A stretch of 64,000 bases of DNA from positions 434,001-498,000 of the forward strand of contig JAIWND010000016.1 of the NCBI GenBank assembly GCA_025330725.1. Direction: 5' to 3'. This DNA comes from Chlamydoabsidia padenii. Its lineage: Eukaryota; Mucoromycota; Mucoromycetes; Mucorales; Cunninghamellaceae. Position numbers and translations under genes: made by a program. A model generated the notes under the pieces. It had not been told where the DNA came from, did not search any database, and saw only the letters and a list, made by a program, of their open reading frames with translations. Every line of letters starts with the position of its first letter. Position 1 is the first letter of the stretch. Below are positions 49,796 to 60,640 of this stretch, in pieces.

Positions 49796-50905
49796 TTAGA
49801 GTCGGAGTGAGTCTTCAAGTAGTCCAATATCCCCCACAAGCAAGTCTTTAGCCATGACGGATTGACGGTAAAAGTCATAGTTAGTTTGTGATAATTCAAA
49901 TAGTCCTAGTTCCACAAAAGAGAAGAAAGAGTTAAAGCAACATATTGACTTTTTTTTTCCATATGATTCTTACCTGTTCCTTCAACATTAATACCAGAAA
50001 AAAGACATTTGGAATCGGTATAGGAGAATACAGGGATTACTTGACCATCAACAGACATAACACTGTAGCTTCCACCAGCACCTAGAGGACCAATGGATAC
50101 CTAATCAAATGTTACGGAATCAATCAATACCCATCCCCAATCCTGCCTTTATAATCAACTTACCGCAATATCACCACTGAGTGTGTGAATTTCTCTTTTG
50201 TCTTGAACGCATTGACAGCTTCCTCACTATTCAGGACAAGCACGACATCTGTAACATCAGTACCTGCTTAGAGACAACCCAATACCTGTAAACAAAAAGA
50301 TTCGAGTTAGCAAAGAAGGGTAATGACAGTAAGTTGAACTATGTTTTCTTTTTACCTCCAGTAACAATGGCTGAAGGTGCAGACCAACCAATATCTAAAA
50401 AGATGAATATCTTTGTATATTTCGAGGTCATTCTACTTACGTCCATCAGGCAGTCGTGCGACAACGACAACATTACCTGCTTTACCGGACAATAAGAATC
50501 CTGCCTTGACAACAGTAAAAATAGCCAATCATTTTGCATCTTGAATTACCTTGACAGGAATCACATTATCAAATCCATTTTCACTTTCTTGTTTTTCTAT
50601 GATAAGTATATAATTAGTTGGTCGTTTTGGTGAGAGGGGAGAAGTAAGACTTACCAACAAAGAATATGTGGCCTTGGCAGAAGCTTCAGATAAAGTGCCT
50701 ATCACAGATGCATTATTGTTGTTGTTTTCGGCAAAGGTGTTGACACTACTAGCAGCTTGTTGTCCAATGGTGTTGGCACCTATAATGTCAAAAATGGGTC
50801 AAGAATGAGTCCTTGGTTTATAACACTATTCTTTGCTTTTTTGTTACCTTGAGCAGCTTATTGTCCTAGTTGAGAGGACCCAGTAGTTGCTTTTTTTTTT
50901 TTTTT
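49796..50905 (-). pseudogene. SYLF-domain (Ysc84/SH3YL1-like) pseudogene
   Basis: SYLF proteins bind lipid and actin regulators. Minus-strand exon-like blocks, flanked by good splice sites, match the family in order: GANTIGQQAASS..., then NGFDNVIPVKVIQDAK, LAIFTVVKAGFLLSGKAGN, VVVARLPDG, GWSAPSAIVTG, TDVVLVLNSEEAVNAFKT, and GPLGAGGSYS followed by a CLFSGINVEGT block near the end. A TGA replaces the Gly codon in VIQDAK[G]LAIF. A TAA lies in an upstream Gln-rich exon (LGQ*AAQ). Frame changes occur in the exon with VLVLNSEEAVNAF and again after KEKFT. At least two nonsense codons and two frameshifts make it a pseudogene. It ends at TAA 49796. Confidence 0.8.
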
Positions 50906-50968
50906 GAATTGGTTGAATATTCTTGTGTTAAAGAGGGAGAGAGAGAGAAAAGGAGAGGTTAAATAAGT
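50906..50968. other. Short boundary between pseudogene and repeat copy 2
   Basis: A GA-rich stretch and AAATAAGTGGG, which equals the outer end of the 7.7-kb inverted-repeat element, precede repeat copy 2. Confidence 0.4.
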
Positions 50969-51252
50969 GGGTGCGAGGAGCACGTAGACTGAGTTAGAAA
51001 TATATAGACCACGTAGAAGACCACGTAGACTAAGTAAAAAATAAACGGATCACGTAGAGCTTCAAAAAAAGGACTACATTTCCAAATATTGACCTTTGGA
51101 ATAAAAAAGAACCCGCCCTTTGAAAAAACAAAAACTGCCCTTTAGGAAAAATAAATCCGCCCATTGGATGAATCAAAACCGCCCTTTGGGAAAATTTATC
51201 AGCCGCACTTTTTCTTAAAAAACCGCCCTTTGGCGTTGGAACGACTGTATCT
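50969..51252. repeat. Dispersed 284-bp repeat, copy 2
   Basis: It is about 98% identical to 8328-8611 with the same length. The same two mini-arrays (CACGTAGA-type and CCGCCCTTTGG-type) are present. It lies just beyond the 5' end of the SYLF pseudogene. Confidence 0.85.
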
Positions 51253-51615
51253 ATTCCCTTTTACTTCAACAGTGTTGGCCTACATATATTTTTATAATTG
51301 TCATGCTGATATTTGGAGCTGGAATTACCTAAACCACATGATTTATGAGTCGCAAATCCCAGAATCCAACATGTGTAACCAAACTGCATCGTTTTCAAAT
51401 TCCGATATGACGGTGTCAAACCTATCAACAGCAAAGTTTATATATATAGGACATTACCATCCAGTCAAGTGACACTTAATCAATGGACAGATCAAAAAGT
51501 TGGCTTTATTAAATTTAAACAATACAGTGGTAACAAATCGCAAGATGATACATAAAAAAAAAGGGAGAGTATACTAGTGTAAAAAAAAAAAAAAAGAGGG
51601 GAGGGGTGATGATAT
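51253..51615. other. Spacer 3' of the LysM gene
   Basis: No gene is recognised. A short plus-strand ORF (51164-51472) overlaps the repeat and is not supported. Confidence 0.35.
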
Positions 51616-53024
51616 TTAAAGATAGTTTTGAATAGTACATTCGCCACCGTCGTAGATATCGACCTTGGTGATACGATGTTGCTTGTCCAAGGTTTGGTAG
51701 TGCTTTTGCTTGTAGATGTAGAAATCAATGTGATGACTACCAAAAGACCAAGATTGATCATCGACCAAGGCACAACCATTGTGTTTCTTGTTGGAACCAG
51801 GAAGAGACCAGCCGACGAGTTGAGGAATATACACCTTGGTGCCCTTCTTCAAGTCATTGGCGGCAATAGTGACATAGGGACGTAAAGGAGAGCCACCAGA
51901 AGTCAAACCATAAGGATCATCATGTTTGTCGACTTCTTCAAAGCACTTGTAGTTGGAGCAAGAGCAACCACCGAGATTGACAATCTTGGAGCCAAGCACA
52001 CCGGTTCCTTCCATCACGAGGGCATCACCATAGTTTTCAGGCACCTTACCAAGAGATTTACCACTGCAAGTCTTGATGGTCACGGACTTGCCGCCGGATT
52101 TGTAAGAGTCAGGGGTAGCAATCCAGTAGTAAGTAAAGGCGGTGTTGGATTGTAAAAGTTTGCGCTTTTCCTTCTTGCCGGTGGAGGGACGTTTCTTGTT
52201 AGATTTCTTCTTGTCGTTGTCAGATGATACCTTGCCGCCGAGTTTGGTCACTTTGCCAGAGACATCATCGGCCTTGACACAGTAGGATTTGCCATTGTCG
52301 ATATTGTCACAAGATCCACGGTGTACCTTGGGGTTCAAATCGTAAAATGTGTTTAGGCTGATTCCGTTGTCTTTGGCGAGCTTTTCACAGGTGTCGGAGC
52401 TAGTGGCTATAAAAAAGTAGTAGAAAGAAGGTTAGAGTCAGATGATGTGATTAATTTGACAGATAGTATATGTTTAGTCAATGTTAAAAAGAAGGCTTTA
52501 CATACCTTTATGAGTTTTGGCGCAACCACCACTACCAGAAGAAGAGTGACTCTTGCCAGAAGATCCAGATTCAACACCAACACAGTACTTTTTGCCATTG
52601 TTCAAGTTGGTACATTTGTGGTTAACTTGAGTATTCCAATCGTAGAATTGATCGAGCTTGATGCCGTACTTCTTGGTCAGACTGATACAGTTATCATTGC
52701 CACTAACTATCAAAATAAGACAATGTGTTAGAATATAATAGTTGACAGAATGGGAAATAAATTAAGCTTACCAGTATGATATTTGGCACATTCTGCACGC
52801 TTGCTTAATTGAATGACAGGTTCAGGGCGTTCGTTAGGGTCACGAGCAACAAGTTCAAAGTCAACTTCAGGTTTTGTTTCATCACCAAAAGCAGAGAGAT
52901 AGTAAGCAGAATAGGCTTGAGGAGTAATAGCGATAGAGTCAGTATCAGCAACTTGTTGAGCTGAAACAAATTGAGCAGTGCCAAGGACAAAGAGTCCAAG
53001 GGTGGTTAAAGTGGCAAGATGCAT
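51616..53024 (-). CDS. Secreted protein with two LysM modules and a C-terminal 3D (double-psi barrel) domain
   Basis: Three exons (52772-53024, 52506-52706, 51616-52406) give 414 residues. A signal peptide (LATLTTLGLFVLGTAQFVSA) and a propeptide-like stretch ending near QLSKRAE (possible KR processing site) come first. Two LysM modules follow: CAKYHTVSGNDNCISLTKKYG... with YCV, then ATSSDTCEKLAKDNG... with YCV. A Lys-rich linker leads to a 3D-type domain: YWIATPDSY, GTKVYIPQLVGW, NGCALVDDQSW and GSHHIDFYIYK. LysM binds chitin or related GlcNAc polymers; the 3D domain occurs in RlpA/MltA-like glycan-acting proteins. The combination suggests a wall-acting secreted protein; catalysis is unproven. 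Confidence 0.85.
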
Positions 53025-54600
53025 TCAAGTAATGAGACCGAAGAAGTGTTGTAGTAGGATGTGCAGTGTTCAACGGGTTTGCCGCTGAAGATACAAGAAT
53101 ATAAAGAGAATGAAGGGAAGGGGGTAAACTTGGTGCAAGCTTAAAAAGAAAAAGTTGTTAAAAAAAGAGAAAGAGAAAGAAGGAAAATGTAGTCAGTCGC
53201 CCGAAAAAGATAAAATTTATTGTGAAAAGCGGTGGAACGCGGGATTTGAAAAACGAAATATCAATGCAGTTACACCAAAATGATTGCATTGGTTGTTCCT
53301 TGTGTCAAGATAGGTTTCTTCGATTTCCATTTTCCTATTGCCCATTGTGGGCTGTTTTCTTTATTCGTATCATTTCTCTTAAGGTGACCATGTCGATCTA
53401 TTCGTCATCAAAGCATGATCAAAAGAAGATCAAGAGTTTCAAGAGAATAAAAAAGTGATACGTTTCTTTTGCCGCCTTTATTCAATTGACTCTATTACTC
53501 TTTTAGGTAGTTGATAAAAGCTATTTTCTACCAAGAGATGATGTAGAAAAAAGAAAAAAAAAAAAAAGCGCAACTTCGATATACCGGGGATTCAATCTTG
53601 AATTCGATAACCGAAATGAATAACTTAACCATGTGTCACTTTGATTTCAGATCAAGCTCGTGGAATTATGAAAAAGGATCAAGGTGTTGCTAGGCACCGA
53701 AATTTCATTGGTCTATTTATATTACTTACTGAATTATCGTCATGTCTTTTCCGATGTAAGTGTTTCCGGTGATAATGGCACTAATAGTGGTTGCAAGTAT
53801 TTATAAAAAAGTAATAGCCCCATGTATTATCCCATTTAGATTCTCGAGCTAAGCACACCTCTTCCTTTGTTCATTCATTCATTAGCTTAATTATTATTAT
53901 AAAGAAGTAATGAGATTTTATCTAAATTAACTGTAACGCATGAATCAAGGTACTTCCCCTTAAAGTTTAAACGTTTTTTTTCTTTTTTCTGAAGAATTAA
54001 AGTAACCGTTTTTGCAGAATTGCCCTGTTATGGTGGTTTCACTATCTTGTGCCTCCGACTTGAAGAAGATATGGCAAGCCCCGATCAGTCCTGGGAAATA
54101 GTATCTACATAGCAGTTATCACTTAGCAATGAAAACATCTTTGGCCGTAGGACCTGTTATTATCGGGTTGTTTATATTGTGTTATTAATATTTTTGGGTA
54201 CTTAATCCAAATAGGGATGGGCAATGGTGAGCGTACTTGGGCTACTAATAACTAATAAAAGAGTGCAGAAAGCAGGTTCAGTGCTCCCCTAGCCAAGCAT
54301 TACCGATAATGTGGGTTGACAATATGCATGAAAAAAGTAATTTCAAATCCCGCATGCTTCCGGTAATGTTGTAGTATAGAGTGATATAAAATAACATGCT
54401 TTATCGGGTTTGACAGTGAAAAACCAAACTATTGTAAATCAAGTTCTCCATTCGTTTTTCTTAGCCCATACCATACACATATCGTAATTAAAATAAAGCA
54501 GAATAACCAAGGATGATATGCTACTGAAGAATAGACAAATACTTTATTTCAATAAAATAAATAAAAGAACTATAACTATATACAAAAATAAGAAGGAAGA
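53025..54600. other. LysM-gene promoter side and gene-free spacer
   Basis: GCGGGATTTGAAA at 53239-53251 is 215 bp upstream of the LysM start. TTTCAAATCCCGC occurs at 54341-54353. A tRNA-like but non-folding block lies at about 53575-53640. No gene is recognised. Confidence 0.35.
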
Positions 54601-55620
54601 GGAGGGAGATTGGTCTTGGTAGTGATTCCTTGAGGTATTCTTGAATGCCATTTCCACGTAACCGGTATGTTCATCTTGTAAGGCAACTGTTATAGCGTCT
54701 TGTTTCACCAACCTATCCTAGACATCACCACCCAAGTATTAAGATAAATATAAGAGATATTAATACATAAGAGGCACAATTTGAAGGATAGATAGTTCGC
54801 TTACAAACAGAGCCCATAGCAGTTCAAATGCTTGAATCCATTACTTGCGTTGGTTCCAGTTTCCCACAGACATGCCCTAGGACGAGCAGCCCCAAATACA
54901 TTTGTTTGAGTCGCTTCCTAACCAAAAAAAGCTGAATGAAATACCACTTTGTAATATATCATGTTAGCTTACTTTAATCCATCATATCAGTAAGAGACAA
55001 GCCAAGAGAAGAGAGAAGGTCAACATCAAGAGTATTATCCCTCAAAGCAAAGAAGCAAGCCCAAGTGTTCAATATGTTCCCTAAAGCATCGAAACCCTCA
55101 AGACTATCCAAACACATTTTTTCGTGTCCAAAAAGGTTGAGCAAGTCAGAGTGGGCAGAACCAGCCAAGGAAGTAGAATAAACTACTAAAGACCCCCAGG
55201 TTCATCCAAAAGAAAACGCAAAGGGCAAGACTGATGTGCCTTAACTGACGGCAAAGACAAGAGTGCAATAGGATTGAGACAAGTAGATCAAGCTTTTCGC
55301 AGAGAGGCAACCAACGATGAGGGTCAAATCTTCAACTGAAATGCTTCGCACCAACAGCCATAAGTACATTTGCTTGTCGTGATTTCTACCGTAATCCCAG
55401 TAGTCAGCTTGCAACACTATTGTCTGATCCACTAAAAGAAAAGCAGCTCAATATGAGAGCCCTGATTAATAGAAGTTACAAGCACATAAAGTCAGTCTCC
55501 ACCATCCCCGCAATCCTTTTTTTTGTTAGTTTGTTTACCTTTTACTACAAAATAGATTTGAGATGTGTTGCCGAAGGGACAATAGTGCTAGTCATCTTGA
55601 CCTAGACAAAAATAAACAAC
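54601..55620 (-). pseudogene. Interrupted minus-strand coding remnant, family unknown
   Basis: Minus-strand frames around 55440-54970 are protein-like over two blocks: VDQTIVLQADYWDYGRNHD... and LAGSAHSDLLNLFGHEKMCL.... They are separated by two in-frame stops. The second block ends at a stop at 54974. No domain is recognised. The mix of open stretches and stops suggests decay of a gene or element. A host gene with undetected introns cannot be excluded. Confidence 0.3.
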
Positions 55621-55979
55621 ATGACCAATACAATCGTTTACCAAGCCAAAAGAGACCAGTCAGGGTTAAGAATATCTTGTAATCATAACATTCGTCACCA
55701 CCTAGAAGTATACTTGTTATAGCTTGAGTGCACAGTTTTAGGTTGTATAAATATGAATATCATAAAAGACTGATAGTTTTCTATAGCGTGTTATGAAGGA
55801 AGAAGAGGAAAAAGAGTTGTGCATGAGAGAAATGGAAGTGTTTCTTTTTCAACTTCCGACATTTTCTGCGCCTCAATGTGGCATTTGCAAGCCTGTCGGA
55901 CTTCAAGCTACGGGAAGGGATAACTTCGTTTTTTTTTTGTTTGTTTTTCGCTTCTCTTTTTATTATATAGATCTTCTTC

Positions 55980-56674
55980 ATGATACGGCACTACTCCACT
56001 ACAGCAACACAAAAGATAGTCAAACCAGCAACGCAACTGACTTTGGCTCTTTTGAAACCTGATATTTGCGCTAATAAACTACTGATACCCAAGATTCAAC
56101 AAGCCATGGCGGAACACCATCTCGATATCATTCAACAACGGGACGTTTTATGGACCGAACAGGATGCAGGTGCCTTTTATGCTGAACACAAAGGTAAATT
56201 CTTCTATCATCGACTATGTGGATACATGACAAGGTAATAGAAAAAAGGCAACTCAACTCACAGGCTACTAACAACTTTTTTTTTTTTTTTAGTGGCCCCT
56301 TCCAAGCATATATTTTATCTTCACCAAACGCCATAAAAGGATGGAGAAGTTTGATCGGACCCACACATCCAGTTAGGTAGGAACACATATATAGAAAAAG
56401 GACGTTCGATTATTATCAACTAACCTGTTTATATTGTAGAGCTCGAGTCCACCAACCTACCACTCTACGTGCTCTCTATGGTTTGACAGATACAAGAAAC
56501 TCCTTCCATGGATCAGGTAAGCAAACTCTTTTGATCGACCAATGCATTGTTTTGACGCATTCTTCATCTATTGTAGATTCAGACGACAATGCACGTCAGG
56601 AAATACAATTCTTCTTCCCAGACTTTAGTGTAGATGACTACCTTAAACAACAACAACAGCAACAACAACAATAA
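55980..56674 (+). CDS. NME6: Mitochondrial nucleoside diphosphate kinase, NME6-like
   Basis: Four exons (55980-56233, 56293-56376, 56440-56516, 56577-56674) give 170 residues. The first ~18 residues (MIRHYSTTATQKIVKP) look like a mitochondrial presequence. The NDPK core has LALLKPDICANKLLIP, GKFFYHRLCGYMTSGPFQAYIL and GPTHPVRARV. The active-site histidine lies in NSFHGSDS, and FFPDF follows. LLKPD, KGWRSLIGPT and the terminal FFPDFS place it with NME6 rather than the classical cytosolic NDK. It ends in a short poly-Gln. NME6 supplies or transfers phosphates for mitochondrial pyrimidine nucleotides; its own activity is debated. Confidence 0.92.
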
Positions 56675-57129
56675 AACATTATCATCATCCTCAACAATAC
56701 ACTTCTTATACAGGCGTCTCTTTGTAATGTTTGCTTCGTAGGTTGATAGTCTCTATAATCTATGTATATACTGTCACTCTTATTGTTGGACATGTCATTA
56801 TCAGGAACATCAGCAAAGGACTCTTGTTATACTGAAGAAGCTCTTTTACCTATGGCGAATCAGATCAGGGACACAATGGTAATCATCATGATCAAGACAA
56901 AAGAAATCATTAGCTATCTATTGGTCAATAACAAGGTAATGGGGGATATCTAGTGATCTTGTAACTGTAAATAGGGGGAAGATTTTAGTTACCAGGGCGG
57001 CATTTGAACTAAACAAGGTTCTTGTAATCCCTTGTAACACGAAATCTCCACACAAATAAATGAATTCCATAGTCTGATTCCTACCTCTCTCTCTTTTCAA
57101 TTTATATTCTTCTCTAGTTGCGAATTACA
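56675..57129. other. Spacer between NME6 and the FAD monooxygenase
   Basis: No gene is recognised. GGCGGCATTTGAAC (56997-57010) is a weak motif variant 130 bp upstream of the next start. Confidence 0.3.
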
Positions 57130-58577
57130 ATGCTAAACTCGAATCTGGACTCAAAAGTGCTCATTGTCGGTGGAGGTAAATTACATTGTAAATCTCCTTG
57201 ACATAATCTCATTATTACTCTTCATGCTTTAACAGGCCCAATTGGGTTATTTACGGCTTTACAGCTATGTCAACTCAATGTCCCAGTCCGAATAATAGGC
57301 AAGTACTGAAAATGTATTCCTTCTTTTCCATACCAGATATTAACTAATAACATGTCTATTTCAAAATTATAGAAGAATCACCCGAAAACGAGCAATCATT
57401 CACAAAGATCCAACCTACAAGTCTTCCTACACTTTTATCATGCTCCGATTTCTCCTCTGATTGCCCTGGAACTATCCTGCTTTTATCACCAAGAGCGCTT
57501 CAATTACTTCAGTCTCTCAATCTATATGAAACTGTCGTAGCGTGTGGCGTTAAACACTGGCAACTTCAAGTATATACCAGCACAACAGTATCGCCAGCAT
57601 CAACATCATTGGTGACAACTAATCCAACAGCAACCATCAACGATCCATCAACCTTGTTGGATACTATTCATTCTTACAACTTATGGGAAAACAAGGCAAC
57701 AGATCAAAACTTTTGCCTCTCCATCAAACGATCACACCTATGCCGTATATTAGAAGATGCTCTTAATCAAAGTTATGGAATCAAGGTGGACTATGACTGT
57801 GAACTAGTGGACATTCGTTATGGCGGCGCACTGGAAAACATTGTGTATATGGAGAACGAACTGGATTCTGACTTTTATCTTGGTGCTGACCAACTTTTTA
57901 CTGCCACCAAGGATAACTCTACAACTGCACCGATCATAGCAAGCATCAAACAACAGCCAAACCAATATAATCAACAACGAACCCGAATTTGCCAGACTCA
58001 TTGTGTGGTAGGAACCAGCGGAAAATCAAGTTGGGTACAACAGAAATTAGTCGGTAATGATTTATTGTCTAGTAATGGTAATATTTGGTGGAATCTTTTA
58101 TCATACTGACAAATACTTTACTGTTATATAGGGATGAGAAGATACCAACGGCAACGACAGGCATCAACATCCAACAATGGAGATCACTACTTTTACAGCA
58201 TGGTAGCCAAAGTGAAAACCAATTACCCTGGATCCAAAGCTCTCTCTATTGTGGCGAAACCAGAAGGCACCCTTCTTATATTAGGTATAGTCGAAAAGAA
58301 GGACATGTGGGATGAAAACTGAAATGCTTTTTATTATTTCGTGCAACACATTATATTGTACCTCCGCTTAATAGTGAATGACGATTATGCTTCCGTGATG
58401 ATTCAACAAGCCAAGGTAGATGACGATAATGAAGAAATCATGTCCTCAATAAAAGCACAAAATCTCATACAACAACTATTACAACCTTACGATATCAACT
58501 TTATGGAAATATGCGACTATTGTTACTGGAAAGGTAAATGAAAACGCAAATTATCAAGTATGTGACACCCTACTAAC

Positions 58578-58622
<45 letters not shown>

Positions 58623-60315
58623 TAATTTAGATCCACTTTACAACGCACGACCCGATACACCCCCAACTTTTATGAACTCTCGCTTCATCGCTCTAGGCAA
58701 TGTTTCTCACGATATACAACCTGCTGGATGGATTTTACCTGACATGGGATTCGAACAAGCGGTGAATTTATGCTGGAAACTGGATCTCGATATACGACAA
58801 CGAAGCACACCTAAATTACTGGAGACCTACTATGATGAAACTCGAATCAAGATAAAAGATGTATCCATGGCGTCTGATGTTTTGCTACGACTCTTACGCG
58901 ATCCTTTTACTATTACACATGATGGTGGCATGGCCAAGCTACTTCAAGGTCATCGACATTGTTTTATTGGTGGTATGCTATTGGAGAATAATGAACTGAA
59001 CATGAACTGCCCTCAGACTCGAAAGGTGCAGCGTGGATCGGTGGGAACGTTGGCACCTAATGGAAGATTGAAACCTTACAACCTGAATCAACTTTTGACT
59101 CAGCAAAGCAACAACCATCATCATCACCAACATAAAGGGGTTTACATCATACCCGACAACAAGAAGCCCAATCACCACCAATCACTCACTAGTCTATCAT
59201 CAAACGACAGTCAACAGGGTAAAAACAATGTCTACAAGCTCAAGTTTTTGCGTGGATTGTTTACATTCCCAAACAACAAGAAGGGTCAAGAGGGTGTTGT
59301 ATCTTCAATGGGCGTCACCACCACCGCAACATCAACAATATCAAGCGACAAATGGAAGGGAATACGGGCAAATCACTATCAACTATGGGATCAATTATCA
59401 TCACACAGTGGTGATACAAACTTTAGTCGATCAACTTTTACGATTCTTGTTCTTTGTGGATCGTTACTTGACAGTCATTCGCTTTTGGCTTTACGGAAGT
59501 TGAAAAAACACCTAGATCAACCAAACTCTTTTCTGCGTATGTTTGAATACCCACAGCACCAGTATTTACATCATCAACAACAACGACAACAGACGAATCG
59601 GTCAAAGTCAACACCCACCGAATCATCTCGATCCTCTTTACCGAATGACACTCATGATACGTTGTCTTCTCCACCAATACAGCTGAAAGCCCGACAACCA
59701 CGAAGATCAGAATCCTCTTCATCCTTTTATTCAGCGCACAGCAGCATCAGCAGCACTGACGAAAACATCAGCAACGATAAACATTGCCGTGATAGCAATA
59801 GCACCAAACTATCAAGTCACAGATCATCACTCTTTACACGATATTCATCCTCCTCCAATGCCGATCGGTATTCAATGGCCACCACCATCAGTGATAGCAG
59901 CACCAATCACCTACTGCCACCTCTACCACCATCAGTAGAAAATCAACAAGGAACAGCCAGCCATGACGATACAAGCATGTTTTCATTTGTATGTCTCACA
60001 AACTCCAGCAAATCAGAATGTATCCAGTTTTTATCAGAACAAACACCTTACTCTCTACATCAAATGTTTCCCTTTGGTCTAACGAATACCTTTTTGGATC
60101 ACGATCAACAATGTCACGAATCTTATGCAATCAAAGATCAACAACAACATCGACCTACTTTGGTAGTCATTCGGCGTGATGGCTATGTCGGTGCACGGAT
60201 ACCAATTGAAGATCAGCCATTATACGAACTGAATCGGTACTTTGATCAAATTTTATTGCCCGTGGTGGATTTCTCTTCGGCTGCTGCTCTGGTAGCTGAT
60301 GATTATTGTTTGTGA
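57130..60315 (+). CDS. FAD-binding monooxygenase-like protein (phenol hydroxylase/UbiH type), divergent
   Basis: Six exons (57130-57175, 57236-57298, 57373-58077, 58132-58284, 58375-58533, 58631-60315) give 936 residues. The N-terminus has the dinucleotide fold VLIVGGGPIGLFTALQLC and an acidic end of the strand (RIIEES). The second FAD motif is altered: the family's GDAAH...NLAWKL region appears as LGNVSHDIQPAGW...NLCWKL. A Ser/Gln/Asn-rich insert of ~200 residues precedes a thioredoxin-like C-terminus (TLVVIRRDGYVGARIP). Intron 2 uses a GC donor (GCAAGT at 57299). Intron 58285-58374 is weakly supported; without it a TGA interrupts the frame. Catalytic activity is uncertain. Confidence 0.72.
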
Positions 60316-60640
60316 TAGACATCCCCCCACCCATCCTTAGTTTGTATACTACCTCTTATTAATACTTCCTCCTTACTCATCTTTACCAGTAGTTTAGTTA
60401 ATTTTTATATATATAATCGATAATAAAGACATAAAGTGAATCCAATTTTATTTTTAAAAAAAGTGCCCGAGGCAAAACATTTTGGATCTTGCAATATGTG
60501 ATTACTTTTTACTTTAATAATTGTCTTTATTCCTTTCTTTTACAAACACAAACAAATAATAACAAATCAAGCTTATATTTATTATAACAAAAGTAAAAAA
60601 CAAATAAGTATAACAGTTAGCATCTAAAAGAAGGGGTAAA
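60316..60640. other. Spacer upstream of the GH5 gene
   Basis: AT-rich, no gene recognised. No copy of the recurring motif is seen here. Confidence 0.35.

Noticed and set aside
53575..53645. tRNA-like block on the minus strand
   Set aside because: A GGTTAAGT D-arm-like word and GAATCCCCGG are present, but the acceptor and T stems do not pair.
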